In this document: positions 48,786 to 61,349 of the stretch, in pieces
Position numbering within the stretch: position 1 is the stretch's first letter
Layout: each line of letters opens with the position of its first letter
Notes under the pieces: generated by a model
What the model was told of the DNA's origin: nothing
The model's input: only the letters and a program-made list of their open reading frames with translations
The model's database searches: none
Source: Cornus controversa
Lineage: Eukaryota > Streptophyta > Magnoliopsida > Cornales > Cornaceae
Assembly: GCA_026545225.1 (NCBI GenBank)
Contig: CM048852.1
Span: forward strand, 54,071,146 to 54,135,145
Reading direction: 5' to 3'
DNA length: 64,000 bases
Translations under genes and position numbers: made by a program

Positions 48786-50849
48786 CGATTGATGTACAGA
48801 GAGTGATCGGAAGTCTCAGCGAAGCTGTGAATGGTGATGGATAGAGAGAGAGGATGTGAAGCATCTGTCTGTACTGTGGACTATATATAAAAAGCGCCGT
48901 TCCTTGTAGTGCGATACATTGAGGAAACAACAAAACTTATGACTCTTTTTAACGGATTTTGTGTAATTTCCGTAACTATCTAATTTTTTCAGAAAATTTA
49001 ATCATTTTTTATTTTTTTTTTAAATTTTAAATTTAAAACAATACTCTTTATTTTCTTATAAATTTTATACCTTTCAAATTATTATTATAATTTTCTTCAA
49101 AAAAATATAATGCTAATTATAAATTTTATTTTTTCTTCTATTCAGTTCACTTTCTACCACTTTCAGTTTTCGTCGTTATTTTTCGTCTAATAACAAAACC
49201 AATAATTAAATGAATACATAGTTTTGAAAAATATTTATTGAAAGAAAAAAACAATAAAAATTTTAAAATATGAACGAAAAAAGTTATAATGAGATTTACT
49301 TGTTTAAGGGTATGGGCTGGGAAACATATATTTGGGAGGGGGCAAATTAGTGTACGAAAAAAAGCATATACTGCTTACAAATATAAGTCTTCTGTATCTT
49401 TTTAATGTATATAAAAAAAACTAAGATAAGATCATGTATAAATAAAAAATATTTTATAATCCATGCATAAATATATTTAATTTGGCCATATATAATACAT
49501 TATATAAACATACAAAAAAATTAAAGTTACAAAAAAGTAAAATAAGGAGAAGGAGAAAAATATGGATTATGTATTTTATATATATAAATATATATAAATG
49601 TGGATTTTAAAAAATAAATCTTAAGAGATTTTAATTTGAGATTATTTATTAGCTTTGTGAGGGTTGACTTGTTAATGTAATATTTTTTTTTGGTAAGTAA
49701 ATTTTTTAATATATTTTTATTTCCCTCTATCAAATAGGATTTTCCAAATTTTGGGGGCCTAATATTGTTTTGGTAAGTAAATCTTTTAGTATTTTAAATT
49801 TTAACTATTTTTAAAACCCTATAAAACAGGGATTTCAAAATATTTGGGAAAGCCAATGTCTCCAAATAGGTGCCTCCTATCCATGAGTAATCAAGCATGG
49901 CACAATATTTTGAAATCTTAAAAGCATGGTACAATATTTTGAAATCTTAAAATCTTATTTTGTAGTTAATCTTTTTTATTATTATTGAAAGTTGAGCAAA
50001 TTGACGTGTCTTCTTGTAAAACCAACAATTCTTTTATAAAAAATGAATATATCAATGAGTATAATTATTGATAAATATTGTGGGTTGATATATGTGTGAA
50101 TGCCAATTTATATAACATCGTCCATGAATCTTAATAGTTCCAAACAATTACCTAATACTCCACTTCGTTTGGTTGGATAAAATCAACTAAAAATAAAAAA
50201 ATAATAAATGAAAAGAAAAGTAAAGTAAACAAAAAGAAAATTAATTTTCAAGTATGCATTTAGTTAGCATGATTTTTTTTCAAAAATGTTATAGAAAAAT
50301 ACAATTTTATAGTTTGAATAGCGAGAAAGTTACAATAAAATATTTATAATTACTTAAATTACCCTTAATATATTATATTGTATGAAATAGTGTAATAAAA
50401 ATTAATTGTGTTTGACAGGTCATTCAATAGCTAATTATTTAGCAAATTGTTGATTTCTTAATTTTGGGACTGTGGCTCACCTGACATGTTCTTAAGAATT
50501 AGAAAAACCATAATGCTTACATATTCACACTCACTAACATATACACAATAATACACAAACGAACACGAAGATGCAAAGATGGAACATTGTTGTAATTATG
50601 TGTTTGAACTATTTTTTTTATTTGTAAATATACTCTTTCTAGTTTCTAGAATCACTACTTGCTATACCTACACCGAGATGGCAAGGTAGATGGTAAAGAT
50701 CAACTGTACTTTTTAGTGTTTCAGTTAAAGTATCAATATAAGATCTGGCACTAGAACAATGTGTAAGTCAATGAAACAAAATTCAGTTAAAATATCAATA
50801 TATACATAATTGGTTGAAAAATCGACTCTTTCTGACAGTATAAAATTAG

Positions 50850-51120
50850 CATTTCTATAGTATTAAAATAAAATACTGTCTCAATTCATATAGTCGACTT
50901 TCTTTTTATTTTAGTTAATGGAATTTTATGAAATTAAAATTTCTAGAGCACTAAAATAGAAAACTGTCTCATTTCATATAGTCGACTTTATTTCTATTTT
51001 AGTTAATGAAATTTTATGAAATTGACATTTTTAGAGCACTAAGATGGAAGACTGTCTCATTTCATATAGTTGATATTCTTTCTATTTTAGTTTATAAAAT
51101 TTGATGAAATAGTCGACTTG
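50850..51120. repeat. Three tandem copies of an 88-89 bp unit
   Basis: ACTGTCTCATTTCATATAGT followed by CGACTTT and TTTTAGTTAATG recurs with starts near 50874, 50963 and 51051. It lies within the LTR-like region. Confidence 0.9.
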
Positions 51121-51609
51121 TTGATTCAAGAAAGTCGACTTTTTCTGGTACCATGAATCTGACTATTTGAGGACCAAAATAAAGTCGATTACTTTAGGCA
51201 GAAAGTCAACTGCTTTTCTCTAGATTCAAAATAGTCTTGAACCCCAAACGGTTATATCCTCTTGAGACCTTATATATAACCATTTGTATTGGAAATTTTT
51301 GTACAAGAAAGTAGAGAGCAAGAGAAAGACTTACCTTGTGCATTTAATTTATACAGCTTATGAATAGTTCTACCACGAAGCATTATTTTCATATCTATTG
51401 GTAGACACTCTCTTGTAAGAAAGAGGGGAGAATGCACTTACAAAGCATATCTATTGTTCATCTTCTATATTCATTTAGAGTTGAGCTTTCTTATTGATTC
51501 ATTAATTGTAACTCTAGATTTTAGAGAGTTTTGAATTTGTGTATCTTGTCTATTTGAGATACTATATTATACCTAAACTCTTATTCATCTGATTTGAGAG
51601 GAAAACTAA

Positions 51610-51800
51610 GTGGTGCATTTGGCAAATAAGCCCAAGCCATGATCTTGGCAAATAAGTTTTGGTGAGATTTTTATTGAGCAAATAAGTTCAAGTTATGAGC
51701 TTGACAAAAAAGTCTTGGTGAGGTTTTCATTGAGTAAGAAAGTCCAAGTCACGGGCTTGGCAAGAAAGTCTTGGTGATGTGTTCACGAAGTAAAGAAGTC
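51610..51800. repeat. Degenerate ~70-bp tandem repeats
   Basis: Units with GGCAAATAAG, then CCAAG(C/T)CA.G.GCTTGGCAA, then AAGTCTTGGTGAG recur about three times in the LTR-like region. Confidence 0.75.
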
Positions 51801-52489
51801 CAAGTGTTACACTGGACAATTGTAAAGGTTTATTTTTCACCCTTAAGGGAAGCTCGATAAGGGAAACCTCAATAGGTGCTCTTGAGGCATAGATGCAGGC
51901 AAGAAGGGTCGAACCATGTAAAAATCATGGTGTCACTTGGTTTGTCTTTCTCTATCCTTAAACTCCTTTATTTGATAGCATTTCATTTGTTTTAATTGTT
52001 TATGTTTTATATATGAATACTATAAGTTTATATGTTTTAATTCATACGATGATGATGGGATTATTGTTAGATTATATTGGTTGAGTTGTAAAATTGATTA
52101 AATTGTTAATTGATTGAGTATTTGTTTGATTATCTTTTTGCTAATCAATTTGTATATCATGTGTGTTGATAAAATGCACAAGCAACATTTTCACACACTA
52201 CAAGTATGATATGCTGCACTTACATGAACACTTACATTTGTTGTATCCACTACATCATTTAAGTGCATAATAGATAGAGTATTATAATTTTCACTTGTTG
52301 AATACATAAGATCACTAAGTGTTTAACAAAAATTTATTCAAGCTAATTTTTGTCAAAACAAGTTAAACTGAAAAGGTTTCATCATTTGCCTATTATCCCT
52401 ATTCACCCGCCTCTAGGGACAATTATTGAGTAACAGACATGTTGGCTAACATTAGCATACTGTAGTTAAGATTGAAAATTTTGATGGCT

Positions 52490-52990
52490 AATAATCGTGT
52501 TGTGTTGATTTATGAGTATTATGCTAAACAGATCAATTCGAACTAGACTCGTTTAATAATCGTGTCAAGAACCCTTGACACTAACATAACCCATTTATTA
52601 AACGGGTTACACGGGTTGACCTGTTTAACTTAATCGGTAATGTAACCCGTATATTAAAAAAATTGAGATAATAGATGACTAAATTAATGAAAAAAGAATA
52701 TTTGGGACAATAAAATTACAAAAAAAAAAAAAAAACCAAAAACAATATTTATATTGAAATAATATAAATTTTCATAGTAATTGAGTTAAAATAGTTTACG
52801 GGGTCACTTGACATGATTAATTAAATTGGTCTAATAGTGTTAAACGAGTTAAATTTCAAAACACAAACCCGACACGATTAATTATAATGGGTTGAACTCA
52901 AAAACACAAACCCAACACGATTAATTAAAATGGGTTGACACGATTATAACACAAACACAATTAATGTCAACTCAAACCCGCTAGCTTCAT
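52490..52990. mobile_element. Remnant of the CGACACG-rich hAT MITE family
   Basis: It contains TTTATTAAACGGGTTACACG, AACACAAACCCGACACGATT and GGGTTGACACGATT, shared with the elements at 3266 and 33642. Both termini are degraded. Confidence 0.6.
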
Positions 52991-53111
52991 GTCATATTGA
53001 AAGGCCATGTTGAATTATGCTACTCCAGTCTATAGTAAACAGACATGGATTGAATTATCTGGATTGAACTTTGAAGTGGCCCAAATTTGCATTGCCTTAA
53101 GCAGTATTCAC

Positions 53112-53739
53112 TAGGGGTGTATCTTGGGTCGGTCAACCCGAACCTAACCCGAGTCCAGCCCAATTTTTCACGGGCTCAGGCAACTGTGTTTAAAATTAAT
53201 ATTGGGTTTGGTTTGAAAATTTTCAACCCGAATTCAATTAGGGTTGGGATTGGGTTGAGGTCCTATCAACCTGAGCCCAACTTGAATCTAAATTATAATT
53301 TTATTTTTTATATATTTTTATTTTAAATATACCCTAATTATTTTAAATTATGGTTACGTTACTTCAGTAAGTAGTGCATTAGTTATTATGTCATATGATG
53401 TACTTGTCAATATTTTCAATTGTGAATTAGTTATGATTGTTTTTTGTCTTTACAATAATTATGTCTAATGATAGATGATGTGCATTCAAATACATAAAAT
53501 AATGAAAAAGCAATGCATAAGTTTCATAAAGTCAATGTCGTACAAGATGCTTATATGATAAAATTATAGTGGTAATCTGAATTATAACCCAAAATCTCAA
53601 TTCGAGTTGTAAACTTGAATTCAGTCCGAATTAAAAAATTTAAAGATGTGTTGGATTAGAATCGCTTAGCATTGATTATAGTTGAACGTTTCATATGTCG
53701 AGTTTTCTAAAGCCAAATCCGTCTGAAATTGCACCCCTA
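53112..53739. mobile_element. hAT-like MITE (628 bp) with 8-bp target duplication
   Basis: The ends are TAGGGGTGTATC and, in reverse complement, TAGGGGTGCAAT. The flanks are GTATTCAC (53104-53111) and GTATTCAG (53740-53747), seven of eight bases alike. GGGTCGGTCAACCCGAACC-type motifs fill the left part. Confidence 0.85.
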
Positions 53740-54689
53740 GTATTCAGCACGCATGATATGCACAGGTTTGGGCCTAAATCTTTAATAAAGCCCACTGTAT
53801 TAGAACTCGTGGGCCAGTTCATGACAACTCCGAAAAATCTGTTAGCTCTTGTTCAAGTAGCTTGTAGGCTCGAGCCCAAACAATAAGTCACCGCGTGCCA
53901 CTTAGTACTACAATTCCGGACTGATTGGCCAATAAGTCACCACGTGAGTGCGCTTAGATCAATCAACGTGCTCAGTTTTGAGCACAAGTTTGACCCGCTA
54001 ACTGTTAGGCTGAAGAGTCAAGATCAAGATATTTTTGGAGGCATGTAGGATTCTCTGGCTTTCACTGTCAAGTCTTTTTATTTTATTTTATTTTTATTTT
54101 TATTTTAAATAATATTTTAAACAACAAAATAAATGAAATTAAAAATAAGTGTGTGGGGGTATGATTTTTTTTTTCCATTTGTATATGTAATAGTTTGTAC
54201 TTTATAATGTAGTACTATATTAAATATATATTATATTTAATTTTTAAATTTATATTTTAGTATTTACAATTTGTATAATATTCAATTAACTATTTTCAAC
54301 TTGCATGATTGCATATTAAATGTTTTATTATGTATGTAAATATTTAATTCGTACATTTTGTAGATTTTAAAATTGAAAATTTAAAGTTATGTTTGAACAT
54401 GTAAATTAAATATTTATATAATATTTGAATAAATGTTTTTAATATGTATATGTAAATATATAATTTGAAATTCTTTTGATAGTTTAAAGTTTACAATTAA
54501 AATTTATATTTAACGTGTATATTCTAGAGGGAGGCGACTCCACTTTTATATGTTTACGCTACACTTGACTTTTTCTTTTAAATAAAATGGCAAGAAAATT
54601 CCTAAACTCATTAATGCATCATCTCTTATTTTATAATATCATAACTACTTTTTATACTATACTATAAACTTTAACTTTTTTTACAAATA

Positions 54690-55080
54690 TTTTATTCAAC
54701 AGAGATAACATTTGTTAGGTACATTTTTTTTCTGTTCTGTCAAAAGGTAATTTATTTAAGAGAGAGAACTTTTTTTTTGAGGGTCATATCAAAAGAGATA
54801 ATTTATTCAACAGATATAACATTTTTTTTTAGCCTTTTTTTTGTGTAGTATATATATTTTTTTGTTCATGTCAAAAGAGATAATTTATTTAATAGAGATT
54901 ATTTTTTTTTGGTGTTTTTTTTCTAAGTTCACGTAAAAAGAGATAGAAGAGATAACTAATTGGACATAGATAAATTATTTTTTTTGTGGTCCCATAAAAA
55001 AAAATACTTTTCTTATTATTATTTTAATCATGTCAAAAGAGACTAATAACATTAAAGATATGACTGAAAGAGAGGAGGAT
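54690..55080. repeat. Degenerate ~75-bp tandem repeats
   Basis: GTCAAAAGAGATAATTTATT followed by YAACAGAGATAACATTTTTTTT recurs about five times with decay. Confidence 0.75.
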
Positions 55081-57393
55081 ATTGAAACAATATAATAAAA
55101 TTAAGATTAGAAATGTCATTTCTTTTAATATAAGAGTGCAAATGTAAGTGCAAATGTAAAAAAGTGGAATGCAAATATCGCCTCCCTATTTTTAAATGAT
55201 ATTCTAAATTATAGAAAATATTAGCTACATTACATATAAGTAATAAAGCACTAAAAGAGCCGCGAATTTGGAACTCATTCGGAAACTCCAAATGTAATGA
55301 TATATTATTTTCTTCCTTGTAATTAAGATAAACTCTGAGGTGCATGTGTAATTTACCCGATGTAAGGAGGAGCTCACATTAGTGTTATGTTTTAGTTAGT
55401 TTGTATAATATTTATGTAGTCCATTTATATATTATTGCTTTTTTAAAAAAGGAATTCTATTATTTTTTAACTCCCTCCAAATTTTGTAAAATGGGATTTA
55501 ATATATACGCTATTTTGGTATTTTTCACTTTTTACTCTGTTTTTTTAATAAAAAAAATGACACATCTTTATGTTAGGTTTTGACCCTATTGTGTCTCAAA
55601 TTTAAATTTATATTTCAGAAAAACACCTAATTAAACTAGAAATTTGATATACAATGTATAATACTTTAAAAGTGAAATGTAATCTTTAAAAAAATTATGA
55701 AGAAAGTGATAATTTTTTTTACGTTGTTAAAATAATAATTTATTTTTATAAAGCAAGACTTTTAACAAGAGAGTCCGATAAAGGAAGGCGTAATTTTAAG
55801 AGTCCAATATTGTTCATCGGCAATAAGTGGGAGTCTTAATCTATTGACCAAGAGGAGGAGTACATGGTCCTTATCTCATTTTATTTTTCTTCTTTTATTT
55901 TTATTATAAAAAGTACTATTTTTTTAGTTGTATTTTGTGTATCAACTTATTAAAAATGATATATGGTTAAATTAAATTAAATTATTTATGCCCCAAAACT
56001 GTGACAAAGCAATGTGTTAAGATTTTGTACTGTTTTTTTTTTTTATAAGGGTAATATAAATAAATAAATATTGTGCACTTAAGCATTTATCATGATATTC
56101 ATCTTATAGATAAAGAAAAAAGAACTATAATAATAGTGAGAGTTTAGGGTGAGAGAGCACTTTTTGTAGCTTTGCTATAAAGATTTTCATATTCTCCTCC
56201 TTTATCTTTCTTTACGCTTAATTCTTTTACAAGTAATCCATATTCTTTTTCTTTCACTTTGTGTATGTGTTTTTTTTTCTTTCTTTTGTTCAACATTTTT
56301 TATTCACACCAATATGTGATCAAATGTTTTTTGAACAATGAATATAATAAACTAATGTATACTTACTGTGGAAAAAGACAAGGGGAAATAAAGAAGGCAA
56401 AGATTCGTCCTATTTTTTTTTTAAAAAATCAATTATATATTTTACACTAGAGATGTAAAATAAATCTTAATCTTAAAAGATTTTTAAATTTTCATATCAT
56501 AAAATAGTAGTTCTACAAACTTTCTCCAACTATTCAATCCTAATTTTAAACTTTTTAATAAAATAAAATAATAATTTTAATTAATAAAAACATAATTCTA
56601 TCATTTTACAAAGCCATAAATGACATTATCATTTTAACATAACAATGCCGTAAAGGAAGAGATTGTGTTATTCATTTTTTTTGTTTGACTTGATTAAAAA
56701 GTTTTTTTGTTAGTAGAGAAGATAAGAGAAAAGAAGAGAGAATTTTAATTTATTTTTATCATTATACCATCACTATTTATTTTATAATTTAAAACATTTT
56801 TAATAATCTTGTATTTCTTTATTTTTTATTTTTAGTTTAAATTTTGAAGGATGAAAATTTGTGAAATAAACCATCCACCCTTCTCTTCCTGTGTCAAACA
56901 AAAAAAATTACTCATTTTCTCTCCACCCCTCTTATTTCTTTCCTACCAAACAAAACGTTATTCACTTCTCACCAATTCCTTATTAGTGAATCAATACCGG
57001 GCTTGAAAATCATTTTTCTTTTTAACAAGACTATCAATTACTTTTATTTACTCTCTTTTATAGTTTAGCTCAATTTTATGAGAATCAATTTTTTAAATCA
57101 AGAAATTGGAAAATACAAAACATTATCAAATTTTGTTTTGTTTACAACTTTTTGAAAATTATTTTTAAGAAAACCTGACTATTAAAAATTGATTTAAATG
57201 GATGTGTTAATAATATAGAAACAATTTTTTTATAATTTTTTAAAAACTGCGGAAATTGTTATTATATAACTAAATAAAAAAGACCTCGTTTTTATCCTTC
57301 TTTTCCTCTGCCAAACGCGTCGGCCACAATAAAATATCGTAACAATCTTAAGCCGATTAATAGATCGTACGGTTGAAATGCCTCCGGGTTTTC

Positions 57394-57406
57394 GAACATT
57401 CTGGAA
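57394..57406 (+). promoter_or_regulatory. Heat-shock element upstream of HSC70
   Basis: GAACATTCTGGAA carries three perfectly spaced units (GAA, TTC, GAA), the minimal functional binding site for a heat-shock factor trimer. It lies just upstream of the TATA box at 57425. Confidence 0.85.
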
Positions 57407-57424
57407 CACAAAACCCAATGCCAT

Positions 57425-57430
57425 TATAAA
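57425..57430 (+). promoter_or_regulatory. TATA box of HSC70
   Basis: TATAAA lies 115-120 bp upstream of the ATG and 19 bp after the heat-shock element, which would give a 5' UTR of about 85-90 bases. Confidence 0.7.
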
Positions 57431-57544
57431 TTGGACTCACTTCCCTTACAATTTCATACATCTGTAACCCTAGTTTTGCTCGACTTTTTATCTCTTTTTC
57501 TCTCGCTCTAGTCTCTATTCTTCAAAGAAGAAGAGAGATAAACT

Positions 57545-60500
57545 ATGGCCGGAAAAGGAGAAGGACCTGCTATCGGGATCGATCTTGGCACGACTTACTC
57601 GTGCGTCGGAGTTTGGCAACATGACCGTGTTGAGATCATCGCCAACGATCAAGGAAACAGAACGACGCCGTCCTATGTTGCCTTCACCGATACCGAACGT
57701 TTGATCGGCGATGCGGCTAAGAACCAGGTCGCGATGAACCCGATTAACACCGTTTTCGGTAAGATCTACGTTCGTACATGTACATGTCTATATAGCTTAT
57801 GTTTATGTGTAGATCTGGAGTTTATGCAACTGGATCTACGTTATTTGACTCGTGTTTACGTTTTATACTCATTTATGAGTCGTACTTGTATATGTATCAC
57901 ACAGGACGTGTGCATATTCTGGAGTACATGTATGTGTAGTTTACTTGTATATAGTATCTGTATCTTTTATGTGTATAATCGTCATGCGTATATTGCTTGT
58001 CTATATCGTGTATTTACATTAGTGGATCTACGTTGCAGCTATAGTCTTGCTTTATATGTTGTCTTTTTACAGATCCATGATTATGTTGATGGATTTTGTT
58101 CACCGATGTTTCAGATCTGAATTAAAAATTGGATTTTGGCCGTATTGTCATGTTTTCACTTCTGATTGAATTCATAGATAGACTAGTCACAACTTTTTTA
58201 TTTTTTTATGGTTCATTATTTTTGTTTTGCATCTTATTTTGATGATTCAATGCTTTCGTTTAAGTTTGAAGATTTTCGTGTATAGTCCGATCTATATGTA
58301 GCAATTCCTTTCCTAGATCTATATTGGTAGTCTTAGTTTTATTTCAGTTACTTGTACAGATTTGATCTACTACTTGGCTTCATGGACCTTGATAAATTGT
58401 TGTTTTGTTCGAATTTCTTTGTAGTGTTTGTTCAATTGATGTCTCCATTTTTGTTTTTCTTCCTAGTTTCATGACTGGTATAATGTCTTTTGGTCATGTA
58501 TTTTGACAGATTTGGTTGAACTTACTAGTTCAGCTACTGTTGTTGCAAAATACCCCAAAATTATCCTTATTCAAGTTAAATAGAAAATACTTGGCAACTC
58601 CAATATAAGCCAACCCAAATTGAAAGTATAGTTTTAAATGCATCAAGGAAGGTCCTGCTGTATTTTTATACGAGTTAAAATTTTGAAAAACATTTTTTTA
58701 GTAAATTTTCATTTTAAACAGTATTGAAGGTAATAGTTTTAAATGCACATCTAGTAAGGTCCTGCTGTATTTTTATACAAGTTAAAATTTGAAAAAATTT
58801 TTTTTTAGTAAATTTTCTTTTTAAAGGGTATTGAAAGTAATAGTTTTAAATGCATCTAGGAAGGTCCTGCTGTATTTTTATACAAGTTAAATTTGAAAAA
58901 CATTATTTTAGTAAATTTTCATTTTAAGCAGTATCAAAAATGTCAGAATGGCCTTTTCTTATAATTCCAATATAAGCCAAACCAAATTGAAATTAACAGT
59001 TTTAAATGCATCTAGGAAGGTCCTGCTGTATTTTTACACAAGTTAAAATTTGAAAAAGCAATTTTTAGTAAATTTTCATTTTAAACCTTGTCAAAAATAT
59101 CAAAATGGATTTTTCTTGTTATAGCGCTTACTTAGCAAAGAACAAAACTAGTCGTCTTCTATGTTATACAATCTATATCTTTTGGATTTAATAAAGCAAG
59201 ATATATCAATAACAATATATTCTAAATCCTGAGTTAGTAATTCCTATACATTCTTGAACACCCGACTGTTTGAGAGTTTAGAGCACTTAGATGTTCATCA
59301 AGTGTCATTTATGCTTATGCATTTTGTGTGCGATGGCTAATACAATCAATTCATATTAGTTGAATGCAGGATTACATCATATTTTAAAACAAGGTTTTGT
59401 AAATTATTAAATTGTTGGGTGTGATGGCTTTTATAATCAATTTATATTAGTTGAATGGAGGATTACATTATATTTTAAAATACAAGGTTTTGTAAATTTA
59501 TTCTAATGATACTTTTTCTTTCTCATTGATTTAAAAAGTGGTATATTTTTCCTACTTCAAAACTTTTTGGTTTGTGAATAAATGAATGTTGTTCTTTGCA
59601 GATGCGAAGCGGTTGATTGGAAGGAGGTTCTCTGATGCCTCTGTGCAGAGTGACATTAAGCTGTGGCCTTTTAAGGTTATTCCTGGACCCGGTGACAAGC
59701 CCATGATTATTGTAAGCTACAAAAATGAGGAGAAGCAGTTCGCAGCTGAGGAGATCTCTTCCATGGTCCTCATCAAGATGCGTGAGATTGCTGAGGCCTA
59801 TCTTGGTTCCACTGTGAAGAATGCAGTGGTTACTGTCCCTGCTTACTTTAATGACTCTCAGCGTCAGGCAACCAAAGATGCTGGTGTCATTGCTGGTATC
59901 AATGTTTTGCGTATCATCAATGAACCCACTGCAGCTGCCATTGCTTATGGTCTTGACAAGAAGGCAACGAGTGTTGGCGAGAAGAATGTCTTGATCTTTG
60001 ATCTTGGTGGTGGTACTTTTGATGTCTCCCTCCTGACCATTGAAGAGGGTATCTTTGAGGTGAAGGCTACTGCTGGTGACACCCATCTTGGAGGTGAAGA
60101 TTTTGACAATAGAATGGTGAACCACTTTGTTCAGGAGTTCAAGAGGAAGAACAAGAAAGATATCACTGGTAACCCCAGAGCTCTCAGGAGGTTGAGGACT
60201 TCTTGTGAGAGGGCAAAGAGGACTCTTTCATCCACTGCCCAAACCACTATTGAGATTGACTCTTTGTATGAGGGTATTGATTTTTACTCCACCATTACCC
60301 GTGCCAGATTTGAGGAGCTCAACATGGATCTCTTCAGGAAGTGTATGGAACCAGTTGAGAAATGTTTGAGGGATGCTAAGATGGACAAGAGCACTGTCCA
60401 CGATGTTGTTCTTGTTGGTGGATCTACCAGGATTCCCAAGGTTCAGCAACTTTTGCAAGATTTCTTCAATGGGAAGGAGCTCTGTAAGAGCATCAACCCT

Positions 60501-61349
60501 GATGAGGCTGTTGCCTATGGGGCTGCTGTCCAGGCTGCAATCTTGAGTGGTGAGGGTAACGAGAAGGTGCAAGATCTCTTGCTCTTGGATGTTACCCCTC
60601 TGTCCCTCGGTTTGGAAACTGCTGGTGGCGTTATGACCGTATTGATTCCCAGGAACACTACTATCCCAACAAAGAAAGAGCAAGTATTTTCTACCTACTC
60701 CGACAACCAGCCTGGTGTGTTAATTCAAGTCTATGAAGGTGAGAGAACAAGGACCAGAGACAATAACTTGCTGGGCAAGTTCGAGCTCTCTGGCATTCCC
60801 CCAGCTCCCAGAGGTGTGCCTCAGATCACAGTGTGTTTTGACATTGATGCAAATGGTATTCTGAATGTGTCTGCCGAGGACAAGACCACTGGACAGAAGA
60901 ACAAAATCACAATCACGAACGACAAGGGAAGACTGTCAAAGGAAGAGATTGAGAAGATGGTGCAAGAGGCGGAGAAGTACAAGTCTGAGGATGAAGAGCA
61001 CAAGAAGAAGGTCGAGGCAAAGAATGCTTTGGAGAACTACTCGTACAACATGCGGAATACCATCAAGGATGAGAAGATTGGGGCCAAGCTTCCTCCAGCT
61101 GACAAGAAAAAGATTGAGGATGCCATTGAAGAGGCCATCCAGTGGCTGGATGCCAACCAGCTTGCGGAGGCAGATGAGTTTGAGGACAAGATGAAAGAGT
61201 TGGAGAGCATCTGCAACCCCATCATTGCAAAAATGTACCAAGGCGCTGGTGGTGACATGGGTGGAGCAATGGACGATGACGCACCTCCTGCTGGTGCTGG
61301 TGGAAGTGGCAGTGCTGGTCCTGGTCCTAAGATTGAGGAAGTGGACTAA
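57545..61349 (+). CDS. HSC70: Cytosolic heat shock cognate 70 kDa protein
   Basis: HSC70 is an ATP-driven chaperone of cytosol and nucleus that folds nascent and stressed proteins with J-proteins and nucleotide exchange factors. Exon 1 (57545-57758) and exon 2 (59602-61349) join within an aspartate codon ([13 protein letters not shown]), the intron position usual for plant HSC70 genes. This gives 653 residues. Signatures: [15 protein letters not shown] with the N-terminal ATP loop; [31 protein letters not shown]; the substrate domain after the [16 protein letters not shown] linker; the glycine-rich lid tail; and the terminal EEVD that binds TPR co-chaperones and marks the cytosolic class. It is intact. 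An upstream HSE and TATA box suggest basal plus heat-boosted expression. The number of paralogues cannot be seen here. Confidence 0.97.
58597..59105 (+). repeat. Four degenerate ~105-bp repeats in the HSC70 intron
   Basis: Units starting AGTTTTAAATGCATCTAGGA and containing AAGGTCCTGCTGTATTTTTA and TTTTAGTAAATTTTCATTTT begin near 58630, 58735, 58842 and 58998. Copies 1 and 4 are each preceded by CCAATATAAGCCAAMCCAAA, so a larger unit was duplicated as well. Confidence 0.9.

Larger units (their letters stand above)
50500..52440 (+). mobile_element. Probable LTR remnant (solo LTR-like, copia style)
   Basis: TATATATAACCATTTG at 51268 is a possible TATA box. Downstream are CATGGTGTCACTTGGTTTG and, near the end, CCTATTCACCCGCCTCTAGG, phrases familiar from 3' ends of plant copia LTRs. 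No gag or pol frame is present, so this would be a solo LTR. Ends were not defined. Confidence 0.45.
48786..57390. other. Gene-free AT-rich spacer between the SAWADEE gene and HSC70
   Basis: The SAWADEE gene promoter lies just above 48785; a TATATATA stretch near 48882-48890 is a possible TATA region. No protein gene was recognised in the rest. It contains an LTR-like remnant (about 50500-52440), short tandem repeats (50850-51120, 51610-51800, 54690-55080), a CGACACG-family remnant (52490-52990) and a hAT element (53112-53739). Confidence 0.6.

Noticed and set aside
50850-51120. Direct repeats considered as a CRISPR-like array
   Set aside because: Plant nuclear context, units abut without spacers and are degenerate; simple tandem duplication within an LTR-like region.
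59523-60683. Long open frames of 200 and 151 residues antisense to HSC70 exon 2
   Set aside because: Open antisense frames are a common by-product of codon use in HSP70 genes; the sequences match no family and the sense strand is a clear intact protein.
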